Shown: positions 1 through 7,376 of the stretch, in pieces
Numbering within the stretch: the first letter of the stretch is position 1
Layout: every line of letters begins with the position of its first letter
NCBI GenBank assembly: GCA_937983315.1
Contig: CALKAH010000288.1
Location: 1-8,334 of the forward strand
Reading direction: 5' to 3'
Source: an uncultured Acholeplasmataceae bacterium
GTDB taxonomy: Bacteria; Bacillota_I; Bacilli_A; Acholeplasmatales; Acholeplasmataceae
Length of the DNA stretch: 8,334 bases
The notes under the pieces: model-generated
The model's input: the letters and a program-made list of their open reading frames with translations, nothing else
What the model was told of the DNA's origin: nothing
The model's database searches: none
Position numbers and translations under genes: made by a program

Positions 1-1031
1 TGTTGATTGAACTTAAAGTAAAATGCTTCCCAGCTATTAAGGACGATGGGACGTGCCTGATATTGAAATGGTTGTGGTATCACATGATGATTAATAAAAT
101 CATGGAAATGATGAGAAAGTTGATTAAAACCATGATCGGCGTATGATATCACAGCTTCAGGAGTTTCAAAGGATTCTTGTGGCAAAAGAACCCATTCAAA
201 ACAATGAGGGTTGATACCATTCATGAATCGAAGCATCCCGTGATTCGCAATTTGAACAGCTTCATAGTGATTACCACTATAGATCAAATTGAGACCTATA
301 CATACACCTTCATCTTCTCTTGTATTCTTTTTAGCAAGAATAATGCCGGGGTTGTGTCTGTTCGATGATGTCCCCGTTGTTGAATCAATGATATAGGTAC
401 CATAGGATAGTTCTCGTTTGTGTTTGTGTGCTTCTTTGATCCATCCACCATCAAATGTAAATAAATCATAGGTTGTATCGTCGAGATCGAGCATCATACT
501 CATGATCTTTCGGATAACAAGATGTGTTTGATGATGATTGCGTAATACGGTTCTTCTGGTGATGATATTTGTCTTTTCAAAGACGGTATAGATCAGATCG
601 AGTTCAAGTTTTGCATATTCATCTACCATGGTAATGATGATTGTTGAAGCATCATCTTCATGCGCTTGGGCAGTAGGTATGGTTTTCGCTGAAAGAGATC
701 CCTTGTTGATTTCATGGTGATGATAGATAAAATCATTGACATATGTTCCATCGGGGCACTTGATTTCAAGCGGTGTTAAGCGAAAATCACCTTTACCAAT
801 GCCTGAATATTCAAGTGGTAAAAGATCAAGGTATGCTTGATGTCCATCTCTTTCATATAGAATTTGACTTCCCATACCCGCTGTAATCTTGGTATGAAGA
901 GCTTCATATGAAGGATCAATCAGTTTTTTCCCTAAATAAAGATGTTCAAGTTGACCTGTGGGTAGAACGCGAAAGATATAATGAAGATCTTTTGTCTCCA
1001 AAACGATGTATGGATACTTCACATTGATCAT
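1..1031 (-). CDS. Alpha-galactosidase, GH36 family (N-terminal 343 residues, 3' end outside window)
   Basis: This open frame runs from an ATG at 1031 to the left edge without a stop. It is therefore a 5' fragment of what should be a protein of about 700-740 residues. GH36 enzymes remove terminal alpha-galactose, usually alpha-1,6-linked, from melibiose, raffinose and related sugars. The visible part is the N-terminal beta-sandwich domain. Family-typical stretches are LPLEYSGIGKGDFR near residue 90, GGWIKEAHKHKRELSYGT and SSNRHNPGIILAKK around 200-240, then GLNLIYSGNHYE. At residues 326-338 ARPIVLNSWEAFY enters the catalytic TIM barrel, and its Trp334 corresponds to the conserved substrate-pocket Trp of this family. 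The catalytic aspartates lie beyond the window. There is no signal peptide, so it is probably cytoplasmic. AAGGAGG at 1041-1047 lies 9 nt before the ATG, inside the end of the upstream GH13 gene, and the gap between the genes is only 4 nt, so the two are co-transcribed. Family call is firm; exact substrate is inferred. Confidence 0.93.
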   Translation of the reverse strand, partial: MINVKYPYIVLETKDLHYIFRVLPTGQLEHLYLGKKLIDPSYEALHTKITAGMGSQILYERDGHQAYLDLLPLEYSGIGKGDFRLTPLEIKCPDGTYVNDFIYHHHEINKGSLSAKTIPTAQAHEDDASTIIITMVDEYAKLELDLIYTVFEKTNIITRRTVLRNHHQTHLVIRKIMSMMLDLDDTTYDLFTFDGGWIKEAHKHKRELSYGTYIIDSTTGTSSNRHNPGIILAKKNTREDEGVCIGLNLIYSGNHYEAVQIANHGMLRFMNGINPHCFEWVLLPQESFETPEAVISYADHGFNQLSHHFHDFINHHVIPQPFQYQARPIVLNSWEAFYFKFNQ

Positions 1032-1035
1032 ACAC

Positions 1036-2634
1036 TTAATCCTCCTTGATTAATCGCGCTTCATATGGTCTTAAACATTTAGGTTGATAAGCATCTTTAT
1101 AATTTGATATGACGGTAGAACCTTGAATTTGTAGCGGTATCTTGACATCCTTCTTTTGAAAGCTAACGATGGTAACAAGCGATTCATCCTGATACACTCT
1201 TCTAAACATGAAGATGTTTTTCTTTGCGTATAAAGGCTCAAATGAGCCATCGATCAATGCTTTAGATGTCTTTCTATAGGTAATCAATTGTCGGTAAAAG
1301 GACAGGATTGAATCTTCTTCTTGTGTTTGCTTTTTTACGTTAATGTATGCTGTATTTGCGTTAATCTTCAACCATGGTTTACCCGATGTAAATCCACCCG
1401 TTTCATCCCATTGCATTGGAGTGCGTGCATGATCTCTTGAGGACATACGCATCATACGTTTTTGATACCAAATGGGGAAGTGAAGTTTTTTAGCAAGTGC
1501 GATAATCCGGTGTGTTTCGATATCTTGAAACTCATCAAGAGATGTCATATCGCCGTTGGTCATTCCGATTTCTTCACCTTGATACATATAGGGAGTACCT
1601 TTTAGTGTTAAATTCAGCAATGCTAACATCTTTGCACTTTCTTGGTGATATTTCTTGTCATCACCGAATCGTGTAACTGATCGTGTTTGATCATGGTTTT
1701 CTAAGTAATTGGCATTCCAATAGACGTGTTTTTGCCATGTGATTAATGTGCGAATGAATCGCCTGGGTTTAAATCGTGTTCTAAACCATTTATTATTGAT
1801 TTGATCAGTTTCCATATGGGCAAAACTGAAGACCATGTCGAGTTCTTTTCGTTCTGGTAATATCAGATCATTTGCTTGTTTTGGATTAACGAGTACGGTT
1901 TCACCAACCGTCATGGTATCGTAGTGATTTAAAACCTCTTGACGCAATGTCTTGAGAATCTGATGCATACCTTCTTGTGAGTGGTAATGTTCTAATCCCT
2001 TTAAGACTAAACGCCATTTTCCGTTGGCTAATGTGGTTTTATAAATGACGTTAATCACATCACATCGAAACCCGTATATCCCTTTATTAAGCCAAAAATG
2101 CATGATCTTTTTCACTTCTTCTAATACAGCAGGGTTGTTCCAATTAAGATCAGGTTGCTTTTTGGAGAAGAGATGAAGATAATAGGAATCTCCTATTTTA
2201 TCCCATGCTGGTCCACCAAAAAAACTCGTCCAATTGTTCGGTTGATCAGACCAAATATAGTAGTCGCGATAAGGGCTTTTTGGATCTTGACTTTCGATAA
2301 ACCATGGGTGTTCATCGGACGTATGATTGATGACTAAATCCATGATAATCCGTATGTGTCTTTTTGCAGCTTCAACAACCAAACGGTCCATATCCTGCAT
2401 CGTGCCATATTCAGGATTAATGGCACAATAATCACTGATATCATACCCGTTATCATCGTTAGGTGATGCATAAACGGGAGACAACCAGATCACATCAACA
2501 CCTAAATCATGCAAGTGATCAAGTTTATCGATGATACCTGGGATATCACCGATACCATCGCCATTACTGTCCTTAAAACTACGAGGATAGATTTGATAGA
2601 CAACCTTGTTTTTCCATGAAGGGTTAGTCTGCAT
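1036..2634 (-). CDS. Oligo-1,6-glucosidase-type alpha-glucosidase, GH13
   Basis: This is a 532-residue cytoplasmic alpha-glucosidase of the oligo-1,6-glucosidase / dextran glucosidase / trehalose-6-phosphate hydrolase group, and the length is normal for that group. Visible motifs, numbered from the chosen start, are VVYQIYPRSF (11-20), the Ca-loop DSNGDGIGD (22-30), DLVINH (99-104), GFRCDVIN with nucleophile Asp192, VGET with acid/base Glu245, and ENHD with Asp315. The residue after the nucleophile is Val193. In this group Val is associated with alpha-1,6 specificity and Thr or Ala with alpha-1,4, so isomaltose-type substrates are the best inference; phosphotrehalase remains possible. The frame is open up to an ATG at 2736, but that extension reads through the maf terminator and the promoter. 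The ATG at 2634 has AAGGAG 5 nt upstream and begins right before the family's usual N-terminus, so I chose it. It is first in an operon with the alpha-galactosidase. Confidence 0.94.
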   Translation of the reverse strand: MQTNPSWKNKVVYQIYPRSFKDSNGDGIGDIPGIIDKLDHLHDLGVDVIWLSPVYASPNDDNGYDISDYCAINPEYGTMQDMDRLVVEAAKRHIRIIMDLVINHTSDEHPWFIESQDPKSPYRDYYIWSDQPNNWTSFFGGPAWDKIGDSYYLHLFSKKQPDLNWNNPAVLEEVKKIMHFWLNKGIYGFRCDVINVIYKTTLANGKWRLVLKGLEHYHSQEGMHQILKTLRQEVLNHYDTMTVGETVLVNPKQANDLILPERKELDMVFSFAHMETDQINNKWFRTRFKPRRFIRTLITWQKHVYWNANYLENHDQTRSVTRFGDDKKYHQESAKMLALLNLTLKGTPYMYQGEEIGMTNGDMTSLDEFQDIETHRIIALAKKLHFPIWYQKRMMRMSSRDHARTPMQWDETGGFTSGKPWLKINANTAYINVKKQTQEEDSILSFYRQLITYRKTSKALIDGSFEPLYAKKNIFMFRRVYQDESLVTIVSFQKKDVKIPLQIQGSTVISNYKDAYQPKCLRPYEARLIKED

Positions 2635-2639
2635 AAGAT

Positions 2640-2645
2640 CTCCTT
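2640..2645 (-). promoter_or_regulatory. Ribosome binding site that fixes the alpha-glucosidase start
   Basis: AAGGAG on the minus strand lies 5 nt before the ATG at 2634. No comparable site precedes the ATG at 2736, whose upstream bases are the end of maf. This supports the shorter protein. Confidence 0.85.
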
Positions 2646-2660
2646 GTGAAAACGCTTTAT
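2646..2660 (-). promoter_or_regulatory. Putative cre (CcpA) site
   Basis: Read on the plus strand as GTGAAAACGCTTTAT, this agrees with the consensus WTGNAANCGNWNNCW at all but two informative positions (first and fourteenth), including the central CG. It lies between the -10 box and the ribosome binding site of a sugar-hydrolase operon, where CcpA-HPr(Ser-P) would repress. The match is seen in sequence; binding is inferred. No CcpA gene is in view. Confidence 0.55.
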
Positions 2661-2666
2661 TACCCT

Positions 2667-2680
2667 TTATTATATAATAA
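2667..2680 (-). promoter_or_regulatory. Promoter -10 region with a 14-bp palindrome, alpha-glucosidase operon
   Basis: TTATTATATAATAA is a perfect 14-bp inverted repeat. It contains a consensus TATAAT on the minus strand at 2674-2669, about 35 nt before the start codon. There is no good -35 hexamer at 16-18 nt (TCCCAA at 17), so the promoter may be weak or may depend on an activator. The palindrome could be an operator for a local regulator, but AT-only palindromes arise easily by chance. Confidence 0.5.
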
Positions 2681-2703
2681 GAATGCGCAAATTGGGAGAT
2701 TAT

Positions 2704-2731
2704 AAAAAAAGTCACGCATACTTTGCGTGAC
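2704..2731 (-). terminator. Rho-independent terminator of maf
   Basis: On the minus strand GTCACGCA pairs perfectly with TGCGTGAC (8 bp, 5-nt loop, 2711-2731), followed by seven Us (2710-2704). It begins 5 nt after the maf stop. It separates maf from the sugar operon downstream. The plus strand has no T-run after the stem, so it acts in one direction. Confidence 0.92.
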
Positions 2732-2736
2732 ATCAT

Positions 2737-3285
2737 TTAAAAGTTCTTGAGATTTTCTAAAACATCTTTAAGCGGTAATCCAACAATCGTGAAGAAATCG
2801 CCTTTATAATGATCAACGAGCGCTCCACCTTCACCTTGAATGCCATAAGCTCCCGCTTTATCCATGGGTTCTCCGGTCTTAATATAGTTCCATATTTCGA
2901 GATCAGATAAGTTTTTCATCCACACGTCGGTTTCTGACACGAAGGTTTTCACTTTTGATCCTTTAACCAATGCAACTGCAGTATAGACGACATGTCGATC
3001 ATCGGAGAGGAGTTTGAGCATTCGATACGCATCTTGTTCATCTTTGGGTTTTCCTAATATATGATCTTCATAGACAACGATGGTGTCAGCGCCTAACACG
3101 ATATCATCGGGATAATTTTTAGCTACACTTAACGCTTTTAACTTCGCGAGTTCAACGACGAGTTCACTGGGCTTGTACTTTTCATCGACAATTTCATCCA
3201 CATGACTAGGAACAACGATAAAATCAAGACCCGCATCTTTTAATAACTTTGCTCTTCTTGGGGAACTACTGGCTAAAATAATCAT
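2737..3285 (-). CDS. maf: Maf family nucleoside triphosphate pyrophosphatase (probable dTTP/UTP type)
   Basis: The 182-residue cytoplasmic protein has the usual family length. Maf proteins hydrolyse canonical and modified nucleoside triphosphates to the monophosphate and pyrophosphate, and overproduction inhibits septation in Bacillus subtilis. The N-terminal ILASSSPRR (3-11) is the phosphate-binding signature. VLGADTIV (63-70) carries the catalytic Asp67. LGKP (77-80), HVVYTAV (98-104), EPMDKAGAYGIQG (139-151) and the C-terminal GDFFTIVGLPL complete the set. Arg11, a Lys in LAKLKA and Gln150 fit the YhdE-like subgroup that prefers dTTP/UTP, but that assignment is from memory of the family. 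The start has GAGGAGG (3292-3298) 6 nt upstream. The gene is monocistronic, with its own promoter and terminator, and is divergent from tilS. Confidence 0.95.
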   Translation of the reverse strand: MIILASSSPRRAKLLKDAGLDFIVVPSHVDEIVDEKYKPSELVVELAKLKALSVAKNYPDDIVLGADTIVVYEDHILGKPKDEQDAYRMLKLLSDDRHVVYTAVALVKGSKVKTFVSETDVWMKNLSDLEIWNYIKTGEPMDKAGAYGIQGEGGALVDHYKGDFFTIVGLPLKDVLENLKNF

Positions 3286-3310
3286 GTCTAGCCTCCTCTA
3301 TTCTTAAAGT

Positions 3311-3319
3311 ATTATATCA
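3311..3319 (-). promoter_or_regulatory. Extended -10 promoter for maf
   Basis: On the minus strand this reads TGATATAAT, a TGn extended -10 joined to a consensus TATAAT. It lies 26 nt upstream of the maf ATG and about 12 nt before its Shine-Dalgarno sequence. The best -35 is TTGAAG (3341-3336) at a long 19-nt spacing; extended -10 promoters tolerate a poor -35. Confidence 0.65.
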
Positions 3320-3350
3320 CGGGTCGAAGACAAATCTTCAAAATTTTTAC

Positions 3351-3367
3351 ATTATATCATGTATAAT
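3351..3367 (+). promoter_or_regulatory. Probable tilS operon promoter (-10), overlapping a minus-strand TGATATAAT
   Basis: TATAAT at 3362-3367 is correctly placed to start a transcript at about 3374, giving a short leader before the tilS ribosome binding site (GAGGA, 3381-3385). The -35 is weak: TTCAAA at 3337-3342 leaves a 19-nt spacer. The left half, 3351-3359, is the exact 9-mer ATTATATCA that forms the maf extended -10, so a second leftward promoter may overlap here. Confidence 0.5.
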
Positions 3368-3391
3368 AAACGTGTAGAAAGAGGAACAGCC

Positions 3392-4690
3392 ATGAAAAGC
3401 TTGATCACTGTTTTGAAAAACGAACTTAAGATTCCAACATCAGAAACACTCGTGCTTTCTGTAAGCGGAGGAGTGGACTCTATGGTCATGCTTCATCAGT
3501 TGAAGGATGCTCCTTATCGTGTTGTCGTTGTTCATTTTAATCATCTCAAACGAGATCAATCCATGATTGAAAAAGATCTTGTTGAAAAGACTTGCAAAGC
3601 ACGAAATATTCCTTTCCACTACTACACCATTAAAGTCAAAGATGGCAATTTTCACCATCAAGCGCATGTTCTTCGTGCTCACTATTTAAATGAGGTTGCG
3701 AAGATGTATAATACGCGTTATATTCTCACTGCACATCATTTAGACGATTTAGCAGAAACTATTTTAATGAAGTGGACGCGAGGGAGTAATCTATTGGGCT
3801 ATGCGGGTATGCAACAAATCCATGAAAGTGAAAGTTTTACCTATGTGAAACCTCTGCTCTACACATCGAAGCGAGATATTATGCTTTATGCTCAAACTGA
3901 GCATGTTGAGTATATGGATGATGAATCGAATGAAGAAAATGCTTATTTACGCAATCGTTATCGACATGCAGTCATTCCTATTTTGAAACAAGAAAGTGAC
4001 ACTTTTTTAGAACAGATTAAACAGTATCATCTCCAAGTTTCACAGGCCTTTTTTCACTTAAGAAATCTGACAAAACAACATGTGATTGATCAAAAAATCC
4101 CGCTTAAAGATTTTATGACCTGGGATGATGCCCAACAAGATGATGCGATTGCTTATGTCATCGAGTACTATGATTTAAACATGACTTACGATATTGTTCA
4201 AAAAGTTAAACGGATGTTAATGTCTTCAAAACCTAATGTCATTTATCGATTAAATCGAAATCACGTCTTCATTAAAGCTTATCAAGATGCTTTTATAAAG
4301 CCATTAACGGACAAAGATCATTCGAGATTTCTCATTCGTGAGGGATCGACTCCTATTGGAAATGTGGCTATTTTCACATTATTAACCAAAACCAATGCCA
4401 ATACTGAAGAATTCACAAAATTATGTTATAATAAATTAGCATTTCCACTCATCTTAAGACACCGTCAGGAAGGCGATCAACTCGCATATCCCTACGGTCA
4501 TAAGAAACTTAAAAAGCTCTTTATCGATGAAAAAGTTCCGATGGAGACACGTGAACAATTGTGGGTGCTTACTGATGGTGAAGGGACCATACTTTGGGTT
4601 CAAAATCATTATTTGAATCAAGTGCTTGGTCAAGAACAGACGTTGTATTTTCACTTAAAAGAGGTCAAAAAACATGCATCAAGATATTGA
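3392..4690 (+). CDS. tilS: tRNA(Ile)-lysidine synthase
   Basis: TilS uses ATP and lysine to convert C34 of the CAU-anticodon tRNA-Ile to lysidine, so that it reads AUA and charges with Ile; it is normally essential. The 432-residue protein has the N-terminal PP-loop SGGVDS (25-30), the LTAHHLDDLAET motif (112-123), the RNRYRHAVIPIL segment (187-198) and a C-terminal substrate-binding domain around LRHRQEGDQL...KKLKKLFIDEKVP (355-383). The frame is open back to an ATG at 3359, but the -10 box at 3362-3367 lies inside that extension. GAGGA sits 6 nt before the ATG at 3392, so the shorter start is preferred. It is the first gene of the operon. Its TGA overlaps the hpt start by 17 nt, consistent with translational coupling. 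AUA codons occur in the window, for example in the alpha-galactosidase, so the modification is used. Confidence 0.95.
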   Translation: MKSLITVLKNELKIPTSETLVLSVSGGVDSMVMLHQLKDAPYRVVVVHFNHLKRDQSMIEKDLVEKTCKARNIPFHYYTIKVKDGNFHHQAHVLRAHYLNEVAKMYNTRYILTAHHLDDLAETILMKWTRGSNLLGYAGMQQIHESESFTYVKPLLYTSKRDIMLYAQTEHVEYMDDESNEENAYLRNRYRHAVIPILKQESDTFLEQIKQYHLQVSQAFFHLRNLTKQHVIDQKIPLKDFMTWDDAQQDDAIAYVIEYYDLNMTYDIVQKVKRMLMSSKPNVIYRLNRNHVFIKAYQDAFIKPLTDKDHSRFLIREGSTPIGNVAIFTLLTKTNANTEEFTKLCYNKLAFPLILRHRQEGDQLAYPYGHKKLKKLFIDEKVPMETREQLWVLTDGEGTILWVQNHYLNQVLGQEQTLYFHLKEVKKHASRY

Positions 4691-5216
4691 AAAAATTTTA
4701 GTTACTGCAGAAGAAATTGAAGAGATTTGCCAAGTGATGGGTCAAAAAATCACTGAAGACTACAAAAATAAAAATGTCATCTTAGTCGGTCTTCTTAAGG
4801 GTTGTGTACCATTCTTGGCGGACTTATCACGTCATATCGATTTAAAGTGTGATATCGCCTATATGTCAGTTTCCAGTTATCATGGTGGGATTGCATCCTC
4901 AGGTGATGTCAAAATCAAAATGGACTTAGATATCTCGATTAAAGGACGCGATGTACTCATCGTTGAAGACATTGTCGATACAGCGAATACCATCGTGACG
5001 ATTATGGAATTATTTAAACATCGTGGAGCAACCTCAGTGAAGATTGCGACACTGCTTGATAAACCTGCAGGACGGATCAAGCCTTATCAACCCGATTATG
5101 TTGGACGTGTCATTCCTAAAGCGTTCGTCGTAGGTTATGGTCTTGATTATGATGAACTCTATCGAAACCTTCCTTACGTGGGTATCCTCAAGCCCGAAGT
5201 ATATAACATCAAATAA
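4674..5216 (+). CDS. hpt: Hypoxanthine (guanine) phosphoribosyltransferase
   Basis: This 180-residue cytoplasmic purine-salvage enzyme converts hypoxanthine or guanine plus PRPP to IMP or GMP. Family features are LLKGC near residue 40 (pyrophosphate-binding loop), the flexible-loop serines and tyrosine SVSSYH (65-70), the PRPP loop VLIVEDIVDTANT (94-106) with the acidic pair Glu98-Asp99, the base-binding Lys149-Ala-Phe-Val segment, and the C-terminal GYGLDYDELYRNLPYVG. The PRPP loop has DTA where DTG is usual, a conservative change. GAGG (4661-4664) lies 9 nt before the ATG, inside tilS. The gene overlaps tilS by 17 nt in the +1 frame and ends 11 nt before ftsH. In B. subtilis the neighbours are the same, and TilS and HprT have been reported to act together on ftsH expression; whether that holds here is inference. 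Confidence 0.95.
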   Translation: MHQDIEKILVTAEEIEEICQVMGQKITEDYKNKNVILVGLLKGCVPFLADLSRHIDLKCDIAYMSVSSYHGGIASSGDVKIKMDLDISIKGRDVLIVEDIVDTANTIVTIMELFKHRGATSVKIATLLDKPAGRIKPYQPDYVGRVIPKAFVVGYGLDYDELYRNLPYVGILKPEVYNIK

Positions 5217-5227
5217 GGGGTGTATCT

Positions 5228-7141
5228 ATGAATCAAAACCCAAATTCTAAGAAAAAAATGGAATATCGTAAAAAACCAGATTACTTGATCATGCTCTTTA
5301 CATTGGTCATCGTGATTGGTGTTTTCTTATTTCTAAGAGATGCCCTTCAGGGCGAAGTTGCATCATTAAACGTGACTCAGCTTACCGAAGCTGCTGATTT
5401 AGGTCATGTTGAATCGCTTAAATATACACCCGTTGGTGGCGATAACATCACACTCGTTCAAATCGAAGGTACATTCTACAAAAACAGTGCGTCTGCATCC
5501 TTTTATGGTACAGTAACCTTTGAAGGTATCATGCCTTTAGAAAATGCACAAACTATCATGCTTACCGTCGAATCCAAGGGTGGAACCACATCGATTGGGG
5601 TGCGTTCAGGTATCACGATATGGACTGTATTGCTCAATCTTGTTCCGATGATCTTGGTTCTTGTCATTCTTTTCATTATCTTTAGAAATGCTAATAATCA
5701 AAATTCGAAGGCTTTCGATTTTGCTAAAAACCGTGCACGGTTAAACCGCGAAAAATCAGTCACATTTAAAGATGTTGCTGGTGTTGATGAAGAAAAACAA
5801 GAGTTAGAAGAACTCATTGACTTCCTTAAGAATCCTAAGAAATACGTGGACATGGGTGCACGCATACCCAAAGGTGTTCTTCTTGTCGGTTCTCCTGGTA
5901 CCGGTAAAACCTTACTCGCCCGCGCAGTTGCCGGTGAAGCCAACGTTCCATTCTTCACGATTTCAGGTTCTGACTTCGTTGAAATGTTTGTTGGGGTCGG
6001 TGCATCCCGCGTGAGAGATCTTTTCAAAGTCGCTAAAGAAAATTCGCCCTGTATCATTTTCATTGATGAAATCGATGCTGTAGGTCGTCAACGCGGTGCT
6101 GGTTTAGGTGGTGGTCACGATGAACGTGAACAAACTTTAAACCAATTGCTTGTTGAAATGGATGGATTCACCACCAACATGGGCATCATCATCATTGCAG
6201 CAACCAACCGTCCAGACGTCCTTGACCCTGCACTTCTCAGACCGGGACGTTTTGACCGTCAAATTACAATCAGCTTACCTGATGTTCGCGGACGTGAAGC
6301 TATTCTTAAGGTGCATGCGCGCAATAAAAAATTAGACCCTAAAATTAAACTCAGTGAGTTTGCAAGCCGAATTCCAGGTTTCTCTGGCGCAGATATTGAA
6401 AACTTGCTTAACGAAGCAGCACTTCTTGCTGCACGCGATAATCGAACACTCATCTCACAAAATGATATGGATGAAGCGATTGACCGTGTTATGATGGGGC
6501 CAGCTAAAAAGTCAAGAAAATATTCACCCGAAGAAAAGAAAACAGTTGCCTATCATGAAGCAGGACATGCTGTCATCGGTATCAAACTTCCCGATGCAAA
6601 TGTGGTTCAAAAAGTAACCATTATCCCACGTGGTCGTGCAGGTGGTTATAATTTGATGACCCCTCTTGAAGAAAAATTCCTTGCAACTAAATCATCACTT
6701 CTCGCACAAATCACCTCTTATCTCGGTGGACGTGTGGCTGAAGAAATCGTGTTTGATACCGTCACAACCGGTGCGTATAATGATTTCCAAATGGCAACCC
6801 AAATCGCAAGAGCCATGGTCACTGAATATGGTATGTCAGATTTAGGTCCTGTTCAATACGAAAGTGCTGGTGGAAATGTCTTCTTGGGTCGTGATTACTT
6901 CAAAGAAAAGAACTTCTCTGATCAGGTTGCTCATGAAATCGATAAGGAAGTTCGTCATATCATCACGACATGCTTTGAAAAAGCGAAGACGATTATTAAC
7001 GAACACCGCAGTTTACTTGATTTAATTGCTCATTACTTGGTTGAAGTCGAAACACTCACCAAAGCTGATATTGATGAAATCGTACAAACAGGTAAACTTT
7101 CTTGGTATCAAGAAAAAACATTAAACGGCAATGCGGCTTGA
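5228..7141 (+). CDS. ftsH: ATP-dependent zinc metalloprotease FtsH
   Basis: FtsH is a hexameric membrane-anchored AAA+ protease that degrades misassembled membrane proteins and short-lived regulators. The 637-residue protein is of standard length. It has a short cytoplasmic N-terminus, a first membrane helix at about 19-36, an extracytoplasmic domain at about 42-129 and a second helix at about 131-152. The AAA module has Walker A GSPGTGKT (221-228), the pore loop Phe254-Val-Gly, Walker B IIFIDEID (276-283) and the second region of homology [17 protein letters not shown] (327-343) with Arg338 and Arg341 as arginine fingers. The peptidase has HEAGH (443-447) and the third zinc ligand Asp519 in TGAYNDF. 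All key residues are intact. AAGGGG (5215-5220), overlapping the hpt stop, is 7 nt before the ATG. It ends in TGA followed directly by in-frame TAA, and overlaps rqcP by 11 nt. Confidence 0.97.
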   Translation: MNQNPNSKKKMEYRKKPDYLIMLFTLVIVIGVFLFLRDALQGEVASLNVTQLTEAADLGHVESLKYTPVGGDNITLVQIEGTFYKNSASASFYGTVTFEGIMPLENAQTIMLTVESKGGTTSIGVRSGITIWTVLLNLVPMILVLVILFIIFRNANNQNSKAFDFAKNRARLNREKSVTFKDVAGVDEEKQELEELIDFLKNPKKYVDMGARIPKGVLLVGSPGTGKTLLARAVAGEANVPFFTISGSDFVEMFVGVGASRVRDLFKVAKENSPCIIFIDEIDAVGRQRGAGLGGGHDEREQTLNQLLVEMDGFTTNMGIIIIAATNRPDVLDPALLRPGRFDRQITISLPDVRGREAILKVHARNKKLDPKIKLSEFASRIPGFSGADIENLLNEAALLAARDNRTLISQNDMDEAIDRVMMGPAKKSRKYSPEEKKTVAYHEAGHAVIGIKLPDANVVQKVTIIPRGRAGGYNLMTPLEEKFLATKSSLLAQITSYLGGRVAEEIVFDTVTTGAYNDFQMATQIARAMVTEYGMSDLGPVQYESAGGNVFLGRDYFKEKNFSDQVAHEIDKEVRHIITTCFEKAKTIINEHRSLLDLIAHYLVEVETLTKADIDEIVQTGKLSWYQEKTLNGNAA

Positions 7142-7376
7142 TAAATACTTAAAAGTTTCTCGCATTATTAAAAGACGCACGCTTGCTAAAGAAGCTGCAG
7201 AAAAAGAAAAAGTCGAGATCAACGGTAAACTCGCGAAACCTTCTTCGTTAGTTAAAGAAGGTGACCTCTTAACCCTTCATCTCGGATTACGCATCATCCG
7301 TGTAAAAATCACATCACTCGCTCCTCTCAAAGAGGGCATGATGTATGAGCTTTTATCCGATGAAAAACGGCCATAA
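7131..7376 (+). CDS. rqcP: S4-domain RNA-binding protein, RqcP/Hsp15-like ribosome quality-control factor
   Basis: The 81-residue basic protein is almost entirely an S4 RNA-binding domain: [16 protein letters not shown] at the N-terminus, an EINGKLAKPS turn near residue 30, and VKEGDLLTLHLG near 42-53. It closely resembles B. subtilis RqcP (YabO), which binds stalled 50S subunits and works with RqcH in C-terminal alanine tailing of incomplete proteins; the E. coli relative is Hsp15 (HslR). Its start lies inside ftsH (11-nt overlap, +1 frame). I see no good Shine-Dalgarno sequence before it, so translation probably depends on termination of ftsH. The stop codon is part of the 5' arm of the operon terminator. 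Family is confident; the RQC role is by homology. Confidence 0.88.
   Translation: MRLDKYLKVSRIIKRRTLAKEAAEKEKVEINGKLAKPSSLVKEGDLLTLHLGLRIIRVKITSLAPLKEGMMYELLSDEKRP

Noticed and set aside
177..368. Plus-strand 63-residue open frame
   Set aside because: It lies antisense to the well-supported alpha-galactosidase frame, has no ribosome binding site and resembles no family I know.
3359..3391. Upstream ATG extending tilS by 11 residues
   Set aside because: The extension contains the -10 box and lacks a ribosome binding site; the ATG at 3392 has GAGGA at the right spacing.
5698..6063. Minus-strand 121-residue open frame inside ftsH
   Set aside because: It is a shadow of the conserved AAA module; its Ser/Thr/Pro/Arg-rich composition is what the reverse strand of this coding sequence would give.
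7131..7144. Possible code 4 (TGA = Trp) organism, suggested by the TGA-TAA tandem stop of ftsH
   Set aside because: Trp residues in the conserved motifs I checked are TGG, and tilS ends at a TGA where the family ends, so the standard code fits.
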